DNA from: Clostridia bacterium
GTDB lineage: Bacteria; Bacillota_A; Clostridia; Oscillospirales; CAG-272
Length of the DNA: 10,870 bases
NCBI GenBank assembly: GCA_017632155.1
Contig: JAGBRZ010000046.1
Coordinates: 1-10,870, forward strand
Direction: 5' to 3'
Of the stretch, positions 1-5,774 are shown in pieces. The position numbers and the translations under genes are program-made. The notes under the pieces are model-generated. The model saw only the letters and a list, made by a program, of their open reading frames with translations. It did no database searches and was not told the DNA's origin. The stretch's first letter is position 1. Every line of letters starts with the position of its first letter.

Positions 1-899
1 ATAGCATCCAACGCAGTCGGGAGCGCTGTTGTGATATTTTTGATTAGGCTGTTGATACCCGAGCTGATTTGCTTTTCTGCTCCGTCCGTTCCTGTGATAA
101 GTCCCGTAAAGCCGTTCATGACGGTAGTAAGTGACGGAAGCAAGTTAGCGACCATTGAATTTTTCAGACCGTCAGCCGCTGTGGTCAGATTCTGCAGAGT
201 GTCCTGAAAGGTAGCCGCATTTTTGACGGCCTCATCACTCATGACACCGCCAAGATCGTGGACTTCCTGCTTCATTGCAGCAGTCTCTTCAGCGCTCATG
301 TTAAGCAAAGCACCGAGCTCGGTTGCACCTCTTCCGAGAAGCTGACCAGCGAGATATGTCCTCTGTGTTGTGTCCTCAACTTGCTGAAGTCCACTTATAA
401 CGGAAGAGAAAAGGTCTTCCTGTGACATTGCCGCGATATCTTTAGAACTGATCCCCAGCTCCTTGAACGCTTCGCTGTCCTTCTCTGCGGCATTGGCAAG
501 GGTCTTCATGGAAGCCTTCAAGCTCTCCATGCTTGTGCCGCTGTGTTGCATGACAAAATCCCACTCCTGATAGGCCTGTGCGCTGATACCCATCTTCTGT
601 GACATCTTGTCTATATTGTCACCGAACTGCGCCACCTCGTTGGCACTATCCCAGATGGCCTTACCCGCACCAATAGCCGCACCCGTTACAGCCGCCACAG
701 CACCAGTCACGACAGCCGCTCCGGCACTTATCATCGAGCCCATATTGGCTGTAAATGCCGAGCCCGCTTTTTCACCCGAGCTCTTCCCGACTGATTCAGA
801 AGCCGCGCCTAGTTCAGTCGCAATCGTCTGCTGGGCTCCCTGCATGTTCGGAATTATTGTGACTGTCGCTCTTGCGACTTCTGTCATTCCGTTTGCCAT
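1..899 (-). CDS. Tail tape measure protein, N-terminal part (cut by window edge)
   Basis: This is the start of the tape measure protein, which sets tail length and is threaded through the tail tube. The reading frame stays open from the ATG at 899 to the window edge, giving 299 residues with no stop. The start follows a strong Shine-Dalgarno (GGAGG at 908-904, four bases away) and reads MANGMTEVARATVTIIPNMQ, a typical tape measure N-terminus. A Gly/Ala-rich hydrophobic stretch lies around residues 53-78. It is followed by a region with the usual tape-measure wording (DNIDKMSQKMGISAQAYQEW, then LGISSKDIAAMS and LLGRGATELGALLNMSAEE). The first 86 bases overlap the end of the chaperone T frame, as is common in siphoviruses. 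Position directly after the frameshifted chaperone supports the call. The C-terminal part, which may carry enzymatic domains, is not visible. Confidence 0.93.
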   Translation of the reverse strand, partial: MANGMTEVARATVTIIPNMQGAQQTIATELGAASESVGKSSGEKAGSAFTANMGSMISAGAAVVTGAVAAVTGAAIGAGKAIWDSANEVAQFGDNIDKMSQKMGISAQAYQEWDFVMQHSGTSMESLKASMKTLANAAEKDSEAFKELGISSKDIAAMSQEDLFSSVISGLQQVEDTTQRTYLAGQLLGRGATELGALLNMSAEETAAMKQEVHDLGGVMSDEAVKNAATFQDTLQNLTTAADGLKNSMVANLLPSLTTVMNGFTGLITGTDGAEKQISSGINSLIKNITTALPTALDA

Positions 900-1580
900 G
901 TTTCCTCCTCTGTTGCTCGAACCACTTTTCTAACTCCGCAACCGGGAGAGCACCCTTGCCGATCTTCTTCCGATTCTCTTCCTCTTTTTGATTCGGTCTC
1001 GGATATGGCTTCGGCTGATGCGGTTTCTGCTTGCTTGCCATGCAAAGAACGTTGTAATTCAAGGCCGCAAGCATATCGTATATATCTGCGAGGATGGTAT
1101 TTGTCTGCAGTTGCGTGTCCCATCTCGCCAGCTCTGGATTCAGCTCCCTCATGGTTGCTGAACTCAAAGATAAATTTCGTATAAAAGAATCGAGAGCCCT
1201 CCACGAAAGAGCGCTCCCGATGTCGTCCAGTTCATAGCCGACCTTTAACAAGTCAGCTTCTACTGCTGTTCTGTGAGCCCCGATGAACTGCTCGAGGCTG
1301 ATGATTCCCCCAGCTCAATGCCGGAGTCTTTTTCCCACGCACGGATCAGAGCCAATGCCCCACCCGTTGTGAGCTTTTTTGTGAGTCCCGGACACTCACT
1401 CTCAAGGAACTCATAGATTCCGTCATAGGCTTGCGCCTCGTGTCCGATCATGCCATGAAAGAACTTCACCTGTTCGAGACTCAAGTCAGCGAAAGAGGGC
1501 AAGGAATAGACCTCACCCTCTCCGTCAAGCTGGAACTCAAAACGCGGTCTCGCCTTGTTTTCAATACTAAATACCGCCAT
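814..1580 (-). CDS. Tail assembly chaperone G-T fusion made by -1 ribosomal frameshift
   Basis: The long form reads 92 codons in the G frame to base 1305, slips back one base, and continues for 163 codons to the stop at 814, giving about 255 residues. After the slip the protein reads IISLEQFIGAHRTAVEADLL, then KVGYELDDIGSALSWRALDS. The LEQF..AHRTAVEADL and LSWRALDSFI wording is characteristic of T-region chaperones. This coding quality begins before the first ATG of the T frame at 1251, so independent translation from that ATG would lose it. A TGA in the -1 frame at 1317-1315 means the shift must occur after it and before the G stop at 1262-1260. The C-terminus is basic and hydrophilic (QKPHQPKPYPRPNQKEEE) and overlaps the tape measure start. 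By analogy with lambda gpGT, the T part is expected to contact the tail tube protein. Confidence 0.87.
1260..1580 (-). CDS. Tail assembly chaperone G (short, unshifted product)
   Basis: This 106-residue protein is the lambda gpG-type tail chaperone, which helps the tape measure protein and tail tube assemble and is absent from the finished virion. It reads MAVFSIENKARPRFEFQLDG, then LPSFADLSLEQVKFFHGM, and ends in a Ser-rich tail (SSASSSSSGLTEQQ). The start has GGAGG at 1594-1590, nine bases upstream. It lies between the tail tube and tape measure genes, the standard place for this protein. The Ser-rich tail is encoded in the frameshift window and overlaps the start of the T frame, so its odd composition probably reflects the double-coding constraint. 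Assignment rests on position, size and the frameshift architecture, because these proteins diverge strongly in sequence. Confidence 0.88.
   Translation of the reverse strand: MAVFSIENKARPRFEFQLDGEGEVYSLPSFADLSLEQVKFFHGMIGHEAQAYDGIYEFLESECPGLTKKLTTGGALALIRAWEKDSGIELGESSASSSSSGLTEQQ
1276..1311 (-). promoter_or_regulatory. -1 programmed frameshift signal: slippery heptamer plus hairpin
   Basis: In the G frame the codons CTG GGG GAA (1313-1305) contain the heptamer G GGG GAA at 1311-1305. Five bases later (TCATC, 1304-1300) an 8-bp stem forms: AGCCTCGA (1299-1292) pairs with TCGGGGCT (1283-1276) across the 8-base loop GCAGTTCA, with one G-U wobble. A slippery run, a spacer of about 5 to 8 bases and a stem-loop form the known layout of -1 frameshift sites. 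The -1 frame is blocked just upstream by TGA and the zero frame ends 43 bases after the heptamer, so the shift can only occur in this short window. The heptamer is not the lambda G GGA AAG form. The A-site slip from GAA to GGA is imperfect, which suggests moderate efficiency. Confidence 0.82.
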
Positions 1581-1599
1581 CGCCTTATACCTCCATCAA

Positions 1600-2157
1600 T
1601 TATGATGAACTGCCGCCATCGTCAATGATCATCACGAAGCCATCGCCCAGAGCTGTGATGGTCGGGGTCCAATTGATTGCTGCATTAGGAGCAAAAGTTG
1701 TGTTTGCCACGCTCTGAATCTGTCCGTCTGTGCAGCCGATCATGACAGTTGTGTCACCGTCTTTCATGAGGAAAAGGAAAGCCTCTTCCGCAGGAAGTGA
1801 ACCAGCAGACAGACTTGCTGTAATGAGCTTGCCATGTGTGCCGTTTGCAGGTGTAACTGTCACGTTATTGGCACCAAGGACGGTCTTAAGAGATTCCTCT
1901 GTGGTGTCCATGACAGGAGCCTCGATGGTCTCTGCATGATCGCTCATGATCACGCGCTTTACCTTATTAGCCCAATTACGAAGAGACTCTGTGCTCTTAT
2001 CTGTTGTAAGAGTGATTCCGTCAGCGCTTACATCGCCAACGTGTTTCCATGCGCTCGAAAGAGTCTCCAGCGGATAAGCAGGGAGCGCTGTTCCCTTCGG
2101 AGCATGGTAAAACATACCTGTGGCCATTCCAAGGCCGAGAACAACATCATTGTTCAT
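1600..2157 (-). CDS. Major tail tube protein
   Basis: This 185-residue protein is the likely tail tube subunit that polymerises around the tape measure. It opens with MNNDVVLGLGMATGMFYHAP, followed by GTALPAYP and VGDVSADGITLTTDKSTE. That pattern, in which an early loop is followed by 'VGDVSADGIT', is typical of Firmicutes siphovirus major tail proteins. Later it reads EEAFLFLMKDGDTTVMIGC, consistent with the beta-sandwich tube fold. The ATG overlaps the upstream stop by four bases (ATGA) and has GGAGGT at 2169-2164. There is no added Ig-like domain. The last residues are DDGGSSS, a short serine tail that resembles the end of the capsid protein. Position directly before the frameshifted chaperone strongly supports the role. 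Confidence 0.9.
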   Translation of the reverse strand: MNNDVVLGLGMATGMFYHAPKGTALPAYPLETLSSAWKHVGDVSADGITLTTDKSTESLRNWANKVKRVIMSDHAETIEAPVMDTTEESLKTVLGANNVTVTPANGTHGKLITASLSAGSLPAEEAFLFLMKDGDTTVMIGCTDGQIQSVANTTFAPNAAINWTPTITALGDGFVMIIDDGGSSS

Positions 2158-2543
2158 TTTGATACCTCCGTTTTTTCAAGATGCGCTGTGATACTCAAAC
2201 GAGCCGAGCACATCGCCAAATCAGGACGCACGGGATCAGCACCCCATGATCCTGAATTATTTACTGTTACAAATCGCAGAGCCGTTGTTTGACTCTCTGC
2301 AACCGCCCGCAAGATTCCGATAGCATTTCGCAGAAGTTCGTCTGCATCGGCTTCCTCTTTCGCTCTGGAATCCAGAACGACCTCAAAAGTGTCAATCCTA
2401 TCGGTATCGCTTCCGCCTACCTTGCTCACCAAGATGCACGGAAAAACGGGACTTTTCGGAAGCGGTCTGCAGTACGCTGTGACATGACCGTTCAGCGCTT
2501 TGCGAACCTCATCCTCTATGTCAATGCTTCTCAATATTTCCAT
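2154..2543 (-). CDS. Tail terminator / tail completion protein
   Basis: This protein of about 129 residues probably caps the tail tube at the head-proximal end, like lambda gpU or SPP1 gp17. It starts MEILRSIDIEDEVRKALNGH and continues with a Pro-rich turn (RPLPKSPVFPCILVSKVGGS). It then has a strand-rich middle with DTFEVVLDSRAKEEADADEL and a helix reading LLRNAIGILRAVAESQ. It ends in a beta-hairpin region with RPDLAMCSARLSITAHL. That order, with VEVYA-like text followed by a long helix and a final R..ARLSI strand, is typical of tail terminator proteins. The ATG at 2543 shares its A with the stop of the previous gene. A GTG one codon upstream is an alternative start. Its place between the gp10-like protein and the tail tube is as expected. 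Confidence 0.82.
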   Translation of the reverse strand: MEILRSIDIEDEVRKALNGHVTAYCRPLPKSPVFPCILVSKVGGSDTDRIDTFEVVLDSRAKEEADADELLRNAIGILRAVAESQTTALRFVTVNNSGSWGADPVRPDLAMCSARLSITAHLEKTEVSK

Positions 2544-2809
2544 CACTTCACCGCCCGGCTTAAAGCCTTGTCTTCAGCTTCAGCAATCATCGAGTCTCTG
2601 TCTGTGGTATGCACGAAAGCAATCCAACGACCGCCACCATATCCACCGACCATCGTTTGAGCCTCAAAGCCCTCACCCCCTCGGGAGTTGTTAGCATTGG
2701 CTCTGTCACGGATTCCATTTGCTGTTTCTTCGACAAGGCTCTTCACCCCGTCAGATAACAGGATTTCACGGAAGCCCGCAGAATTAAACTCGATTCTTGT
2801 CTGTGTCAT
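2543..2809 (-). CDS. HK97 gp10-like neck / tail completion protein
   Basis: This 88-residue protein fits the HK97 gp10 family of small neck proteins found between head closure and tail terminator genes. It reads MTQTRIEFNSAGFREILLSD, then GVKSLVEETANGIRDRANAN. It continues with a Gly-rich loop (MVGGYGGGRWIAFVHTTD) and a C-terminal helix (AEAEDKALSRAVK). The pattern of 'F..ILLSDGVKSLVEETANGIRDRAN' followed by an R/W-containing strand matches short clostridial and actinobacterial versions of this family. I chose the ATG at 2809, which overlaps the previous stop by four bases and has AGAGGTG about six bases upstream. A GTG three codons earlier is possible but overlaps that Shine-Dalgarno. The gene order supports the role better than sequence does. 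Confidence 0.78.
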   Translation of the reverse strand: MTQTRIEFNSAGFREILLSDGVKSLVEETANGIRDRANANNSRGGEGFEAQTMVGGYGGGRWIAFVHTTDRDSMIAEAEDKALSRAVK

Positions 2810-3144
2810 CCGTCCCACCTCTTAAGGTTCAACTGCATGTTCGTGACGGTTCCTGTCGGAAGAGAGAATATCTTCGGCTCTCCGTCTATCTCGTAGGTAT
2901 TTCCGTCATAAACAATATGATCGCCTGCTTTTACATCCGAGTTTGGCGGCAAGATAGCCGTCAATCCCTGCATAATGCCAAGCTCTCGACCATCAAGCGA
3001 AAGGCTTCCGCCTCCCGGCTCGACAAGGCAGTTCGAAATTGTGATATCGCTTGTTTTCGACCAATCAAAGACTTCAGAGCCTCTGACAGTCTTAACGCTC
3101 GCACGTTTCCGTACAATCGTCATTGTCATAAAGCTCGGCAACAT
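2806..3144 (-). CDS. Head closure (head-tail stopper) protein
   Basis: This 112-residue protein is the likely stopper that closes the packaged head and joins the adaptor to the tail, comparable to SPP1 gp16. It reads MLPSFMTMTIVRKRASVKTV and continues with WSKTSDITISNCLVEPGGGS. The segment AILPPNSDVKAGDHIVYDGN is followed by YEIDGEPKIF. The series 'V.C.V.PGGS.....GR', 'L..P....V...D.V...G..YEVDGEP' and a closing strand (MQLNLKRWDG) is the recognisable pattern of this family. The start is well fixed by GGAGG at 3155-3151, six bases before the ATG. The upstream stop is one base away. Alternative internal starts (MTMTIV) have no Shine-Dalgarno. Confidence 0.87.
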   Translation of the reverse strand: MLPSFMTMTIVRKRASVKTVRGSEVFDWSKTSDITISNCLVEPGGGSLSLDGRELGIMQGLTAILPPNSDVKAGDHIVYDGNTYEIDGEPKIFSLPTGTVTNMQLNLKRWDG

Positions 3145-3145
3145 A

Positions 3146-3745
3146 TCACACCTCCTGCACCTTATAAGGCATCAAGGCCGCGATCAGCGGGTCTGTAATG
3201 CTTGCAGCGCTTGCATGGCTCGCCCAATTAAGCGAGTATGTGATTGACACACCGCCCGCGCTCTCGCTCTGCACTCCGTAGGAGTTGGTCAAAGCGTTGG
3301 CTATTCTTCCTGCAAGGATTTCCTTAAGCGCTCCGATCTGTGAGGCACCAAGCCCACTCGTGAACTTAACCACAACATCATTCCAAGACCTACCAAGCAC
3401 GGAACCGTCAAGGAACACAAGCCCGTTAGTCTTAACGTGATAATCAAGGACAGGCTCTCCCTTAACTGCGACCGACTCAACACCGCTCACAAACCTTGAC
3501 GGGAGCTGTATGCACCTCGACACATCAATGCTATCGGCTTCAAACTTACACGGAAGCGATGGATAAAGATGCCAACCGCAGAAGTTGCGAACAGTTATTT
3601 GAGCAGATGCTAACAATGAGGACACCCTCGCATCACCTGCGAACTTGTTGCCCGTCAATGCATTAAACTCTGCGACCGTCATCAAATCCGGGAGCGTATC
3701 CGTGTTTTCGATTGTGTATCCCCAGCTTGTCAGCAAATCACTCAT
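3146..3745 (-). CDS. Head-tail connector / adaptor protein (gp6-like)
   Basis: This 199-residue protein is the likely adaptor ring beneath the portal, like HK97 gp6 or SPP1 gp15. After a short leader (MSDLLTSWGYTIENTDTLPD) comes MTVAEFNALTGNKF. Next is a helical stretch reading DARVSSLLASAQITVRNFCG followed by WHLYPS. 'Helix, then I..FCGWHL.P' is the typical head-tail connector signature. A strand-rich middle reads LPSRFVSGVESVAVKGEPV, and VVVKFTSGLG precedes a helical C-terminus. At 199 residues it is longer than minimal gp6 proteins of about 100-110 residues, as in many Firmicutes phages. The ATG overlaps the preceding small ORF by four bases (ATGA), with GGAG upstream, suggesting translational coupling. 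Confidence 0.86.
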   Translation of the reverse strand: MSDLLTSWGYTIENTDTLPDLMTVAEFNALTGNKFAGDARVSSLLASAQITVRNFCGWHLYPSLPCKFEADSIDVSRCIQLPSRFVSGVESVAVKGEPVLDYHVKTNGLVFLDGSVLGRSWNDVVVKFTSGLGASQIGALKEILAGRIANALTNSYGVQSESAGGVSITYSLNWASHASAASITDPLIAALMPYKVQEV

Positions 3746-3897
3746 TTGTTGCTCACTCCTTTAGCTTTGTTGGCGGGCTTTTTTACAGCCTTTGTCTCGA
3801 CAACCTTCTCGGCCTTAACCTCAACCGCACCCTCGGGCTGATTTCCTTCGGTATAACGATAAAGTTTGCCATTGATTGAATATATCTTCTTCATCAT
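3742..3897 (-). CDS. Small lysine-rich protein of unknown function (51 aa)
   Basis: A short frame of 51 codons starts ATGATG, with AGGTGA just upstream, and ends in a TGA that overlaps the ATG of the adaptor gene by four bases. It begins MMKKIYSINGKLYRYTEGNQ and then has a low-complexity half rich in Lys, Ala, Val and Glu (KAEKVVETKAVKKPANKAKG). The N-terminal half could form a small beta-hairpin, while the C-terminal half looks disordered and basic. I see no membrane segment or known motif. Small ORFs between capsid and adaptor genes are common in siphoviruses and may encode decoration or accessory head proteins, but nothing in this sequence proves that. Clean start and stop coupling and a Shine-Dalgarno support a real gene. 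Confidence 0.72.
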   Translation of the reverse strand: MMKKIYSINGKLYRYTEGNQPEGAVEVKAEKVVETKAVKKPANKAKGVSNK

Positions 3898-3905
3898 TTC
3901 ACCTC

Positions 3906-3932
3906 AATAAGAGGGCGACCGAAGCCGCCCCC
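3906..3932 (-). terminator. GC-rich UUCG hairpin after the capsid gene, likely weak terminator or mRNA stabiliser
   Basis: On the minus strand GGGGGCGGC (3932-3924) pairs with GTCGCCCTC (3919-3911) across the loop TTCG (3923-3920). The stem is 9 bp with two G-U wobbles and has a C(UUCG)G tetraloop, a very stable type. It is followed by TTATT, a poor U-tract, and then by the Shine-Dalgarno of the small ORF. It lies within the largest gap of the window. A partial terminator or 3' stabilising hairpin directly after a highly expressed capsid gene is plausible. The short T run argues against strong termination. Confidence 0.6.
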
Positions 3933-3940
3933 GTTCATAC

Positions 3941-5041
3941 TCATGATGAGCTTGAAACTGTTCCAACGAGTGCGAAAGCTGCAGGAACTCTGGTTGCAAG
4001 AGCGAGCCTTTCCTCGATTCTTACTGTAACCATGTTCTTGATGAAGTCGTCCTGATCGCTGTTAGAAACTTCAACGCGGAGACCTTCGCCAGCCTTTGTC
4101 ACTACTGAAGAACCAGCCTTGAAAGCGCCAACGATTGCAGCACCCTGCTCGATTGCTTCAGACTCAACAACTGTGAGACCCCAGATACGAGGATTTGAAG
4201 CATAAGCTCCGTTACCGTATGAACCGTAAGCGGGTCCGCCAAGGAGATACTGAAGGTTGCTGTCCTTTGTGAGGAGCAGAGTCTCAAGGTCTGCAGGATT
4301 GATAAGAAGAGCATCTGCAGCATAGCCGGTTGATGTTCTTACTGCCTGCTTTGCCTTGAGGATGTTATCGAATGAGATGCTGTTAGCGCCCTGCTGGATG
4401 CCGTCAACAGCGAGAAGTGAGTCAACAAGGAAAGCCTCAACAGCTTTATTGAACTCGTAAACACCACGGCCTCTGATTGCGCTCTCAAGGAAAGCAGCGT
4501 CAGAAAGCAGCTCGTCTGTCTCCTTAAGGAAGCCAGCGATCTTGGAAAGTGCAACAGTCACATCGTCATAAGCAACATTGACCTGCGGCTTTGTGCCACC
4601 CTGTGCAACTGTGCTGAATGATCCAGCCATTGAGCCGAGCACATAATATGTGAGAGCGTTTCCGCTGATTGCTTCAGCTCCGAAAAGATCACGAATACCA
4701 ATAGCGGGCTGTACATCAACAACCTTCTGGCTTGTCACTCCAACTGTAGGAGCTGTCTCGGGATCGTTGTAAGCCTTAAGAGCAAAACTCTTTGATCCCT
4801 TCTGTGTCTTAAGCTCCTCAAGATTTGCAGACTTGATTCCGTCCATTTCTTCTTCCTCCTTCTTCTCAACCGTTCCGATTGATTCCTTTACCTTTGCAAC
4901 CTCTTCAGCCTTCTTAACGAGGCTGTCGAGCTTTGTGATTTCCTCGGTCAGAGCTTCACCGCTCTTGATGCCTTCCTCTGTGGTAAGATCAAGGCTCTTG
5001 AGCTCTTCCTTCTTTGCTTCAAGCTGTTCTTTTAAATTCAT
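3941..5041 (-). CDS. HK97-family major capsid protein
   Basis: This 366-residue protein is the major capsid protein. Residues 1-65 are a highly charged coiled-coil (MNLKEQLEAKKEELKSLDLT and onward to KKEEEEMDG), matching the N-terminal delta domain of HK97-type capsids. That domain acts as an internal scaffold and is removed by the prohead protease. The folded shell domain follows, with VDVQPAIGIRDLFGAEAISG, AYDDVTVALSKIAGFLKETD, ELLSDAAFLESAIRGRGVYE, ADALLINPADLETLLLTKDS and GLTVVESEAIEQGAAIVGAF. The last three correspond to the P-loop and A-domain pattern of Phage_capsid proteins. The start is fixed by GGAGG (5055-5051) and a gap of four bases from the protease stop; upstream in-frame codons are Arg-rich noise. 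The C-terminus ends VGTVSSSS. Cleavage probably lies between residues 65 and 100, but the exact site cannot be read from sequence. Confidence 0.95.
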   Translation of the reverse strand: MNLKEQLEAKKEELKSLDLTTEEGIKSGEALTEEITKLDSLVKKAEEVAKVKESIGTVEKKEEEEMDGIKSANLEELKTQKGSKSFALKAYNDPETAPTVGVTSQKVVDVQPAIGIRDLFGAEAISGNALTYYVLGSMAGSFSTVAQGGTKPQVNVAYDDVTVALSKIAGFLKETDELLSDAAFLESAIRGRGVYEFNKAVEAFLVDSLLAVDGIQQGANSISFDNILKAKQAVRTSTGYAADALLINPADLETLLLTKDSNLQYLLGGPAYGSYGNGAYASNPRIWGLTVVESEAIEQGAAIVGAFKAGSSVVTKAGEGLRVEVSNSDQDDFIKNMVTVRIEERLALATRVPAAFALVGTVSSSS

Positions 5042-5045
5042 GATT

Positions 5046-5774
5046 TCATTCCTCCATTGATTTGATAAACGCTTTGATTGCTTCTTTTCTCGACTCAAGA
5101 TTGCTCTGCTCCGACTCCTCCGATGCCTCGTTGGTCTTTGCTTCGTCCTTTCCCTCGTCTGTATCATCAACGGTCTCTTTAAGTTTTGCGAGGCCGTTCA
5201 TAGCTTCTTTGAGATGGCTCTCGATTTCTGCCATCGTGTCCAAATCCTTGGCGCTGTTTCTTCTGCCGGATTTAACTTCCGTGTCCTCTGCTGCCTTTGC
5301 CGATACCACTTCTGCGCGAGGATTTGCAGGTGTAGGTGTTATTGTTATCTCCAAAAGCTCAACCTCTTCAAGCACGTTCGTGATGTTGGGATCAATGGCT
5401 TTTTCAGCCATTGTCGGCTCGCGCCATGCCTTTACCTCATAAGCAAACGACAACTGATAAACCGAACCCTCTTTCAGAAGATTCCTCACGGCCTGCGCCT
5501 TTGGTGTGTCGTAGAAGTGAGCTGTCATAAGTGCGCCATGCTCATCACACTTAATGTCATCAACCTGTCCGATTATCAGCTCGGGATCATCCATGTTGTG
5601 ATTCCAAACGAGCGGGAAAGGTTTTCCTGTTTCTTTCCTTGCCTTAATTGTTGCATCAAACGCATGAGGAGCAACGATGTCGCCATAACTATCAGCCTTT
5701 ACATCAAATGTGCTGAAGTATGCTGTGACCTCGCCGTTATCTGCTGACTTAAGTTCAAACTGCTTTACCTTCAT
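5046..5774 (-). CDS. HK97-family prohead protease
   Basis: This 242-residue serine protease (peptidase family U35) matures the prohead by removing capsid delta domains and itself. It begins MKVKQFELKSADNGEVTAYF and contains STFDVKADSYGDIVAPHAFD, the usual opening of the family. The likely catalytic His is in LVWNHN (His59) and the likely Ser in VYQLSFAYEV (Ser109). The third catalytic acid is expected in EEVELLEITI, before TPTPANPRAEV. From about residue 155 there is an acidic, helical tail (KSGRRNSAKDL, DDTDEGKDEAKTNEASEESE) that may help it co-assemble as scaffold. I chose the ATG at 5774, which has GGAGGT six bases upstream; an in-frame ATG at 5798 precedes that Shine-Dalgarno. The start lies inside the 3' end of the endonuclease gene. 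Confidence 0.93.
   Translation of the reverse strand: MKVKQFELKSADNGEVTAYFSTFDVKADSYGDIVAPHAFDATIKARKETGKPFPLVWNHNMDDPELIIGQVDDIKCDEHGALMTAHFYDTPKAQAVRNLLKEGSVYQLSFAYEVKAWREPTMAEKAIDPNITNVLEEVELLEITITPTPANPRAEVVSAKAAEDTEVKSGRRNSAKDLDTMAEIESHLKEAMNGLAKLKETVDDTDEGKDEAKTNEASEESEQSNLESRKEAIKAFIKSMEE

Noticed and set aside
1326..1336. A-rich run GGGAAAAAG as an alternative frameshift site in the tail chaperone
   Set aside because: A -1 slip here would meet the TGA at 1317-1315 within a few codons, so it cannot give the G-T fusion.
1834..2292. 152-codon plus-strand frame across the tail tube and tail terminator genes
   Set aside because: It spans two overlapping minus-strand genes with good family matches, and its Cys/Arg/His-rich translation has no recognisable domain.
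5042..5170. N-terminal extension of the capsid gene to an ATG at 5170
   Set aside because: The added residues are Arg/Lys/Ser-rich shadow of the protease gene, and the ATG at 5041 has a good Shine-Dalgarno and begins the coiled-coil delta domain.
5062..5747. Long open frames on the plus strand opposite the prohead protease
   Set aside because: They are antisense to a clearly recognised gene, have no Shine-Dalgarno or domain signature, and their composition (Ser/Leu/Phe-rich, Cys-rich) is what the complement of the real codons gives.
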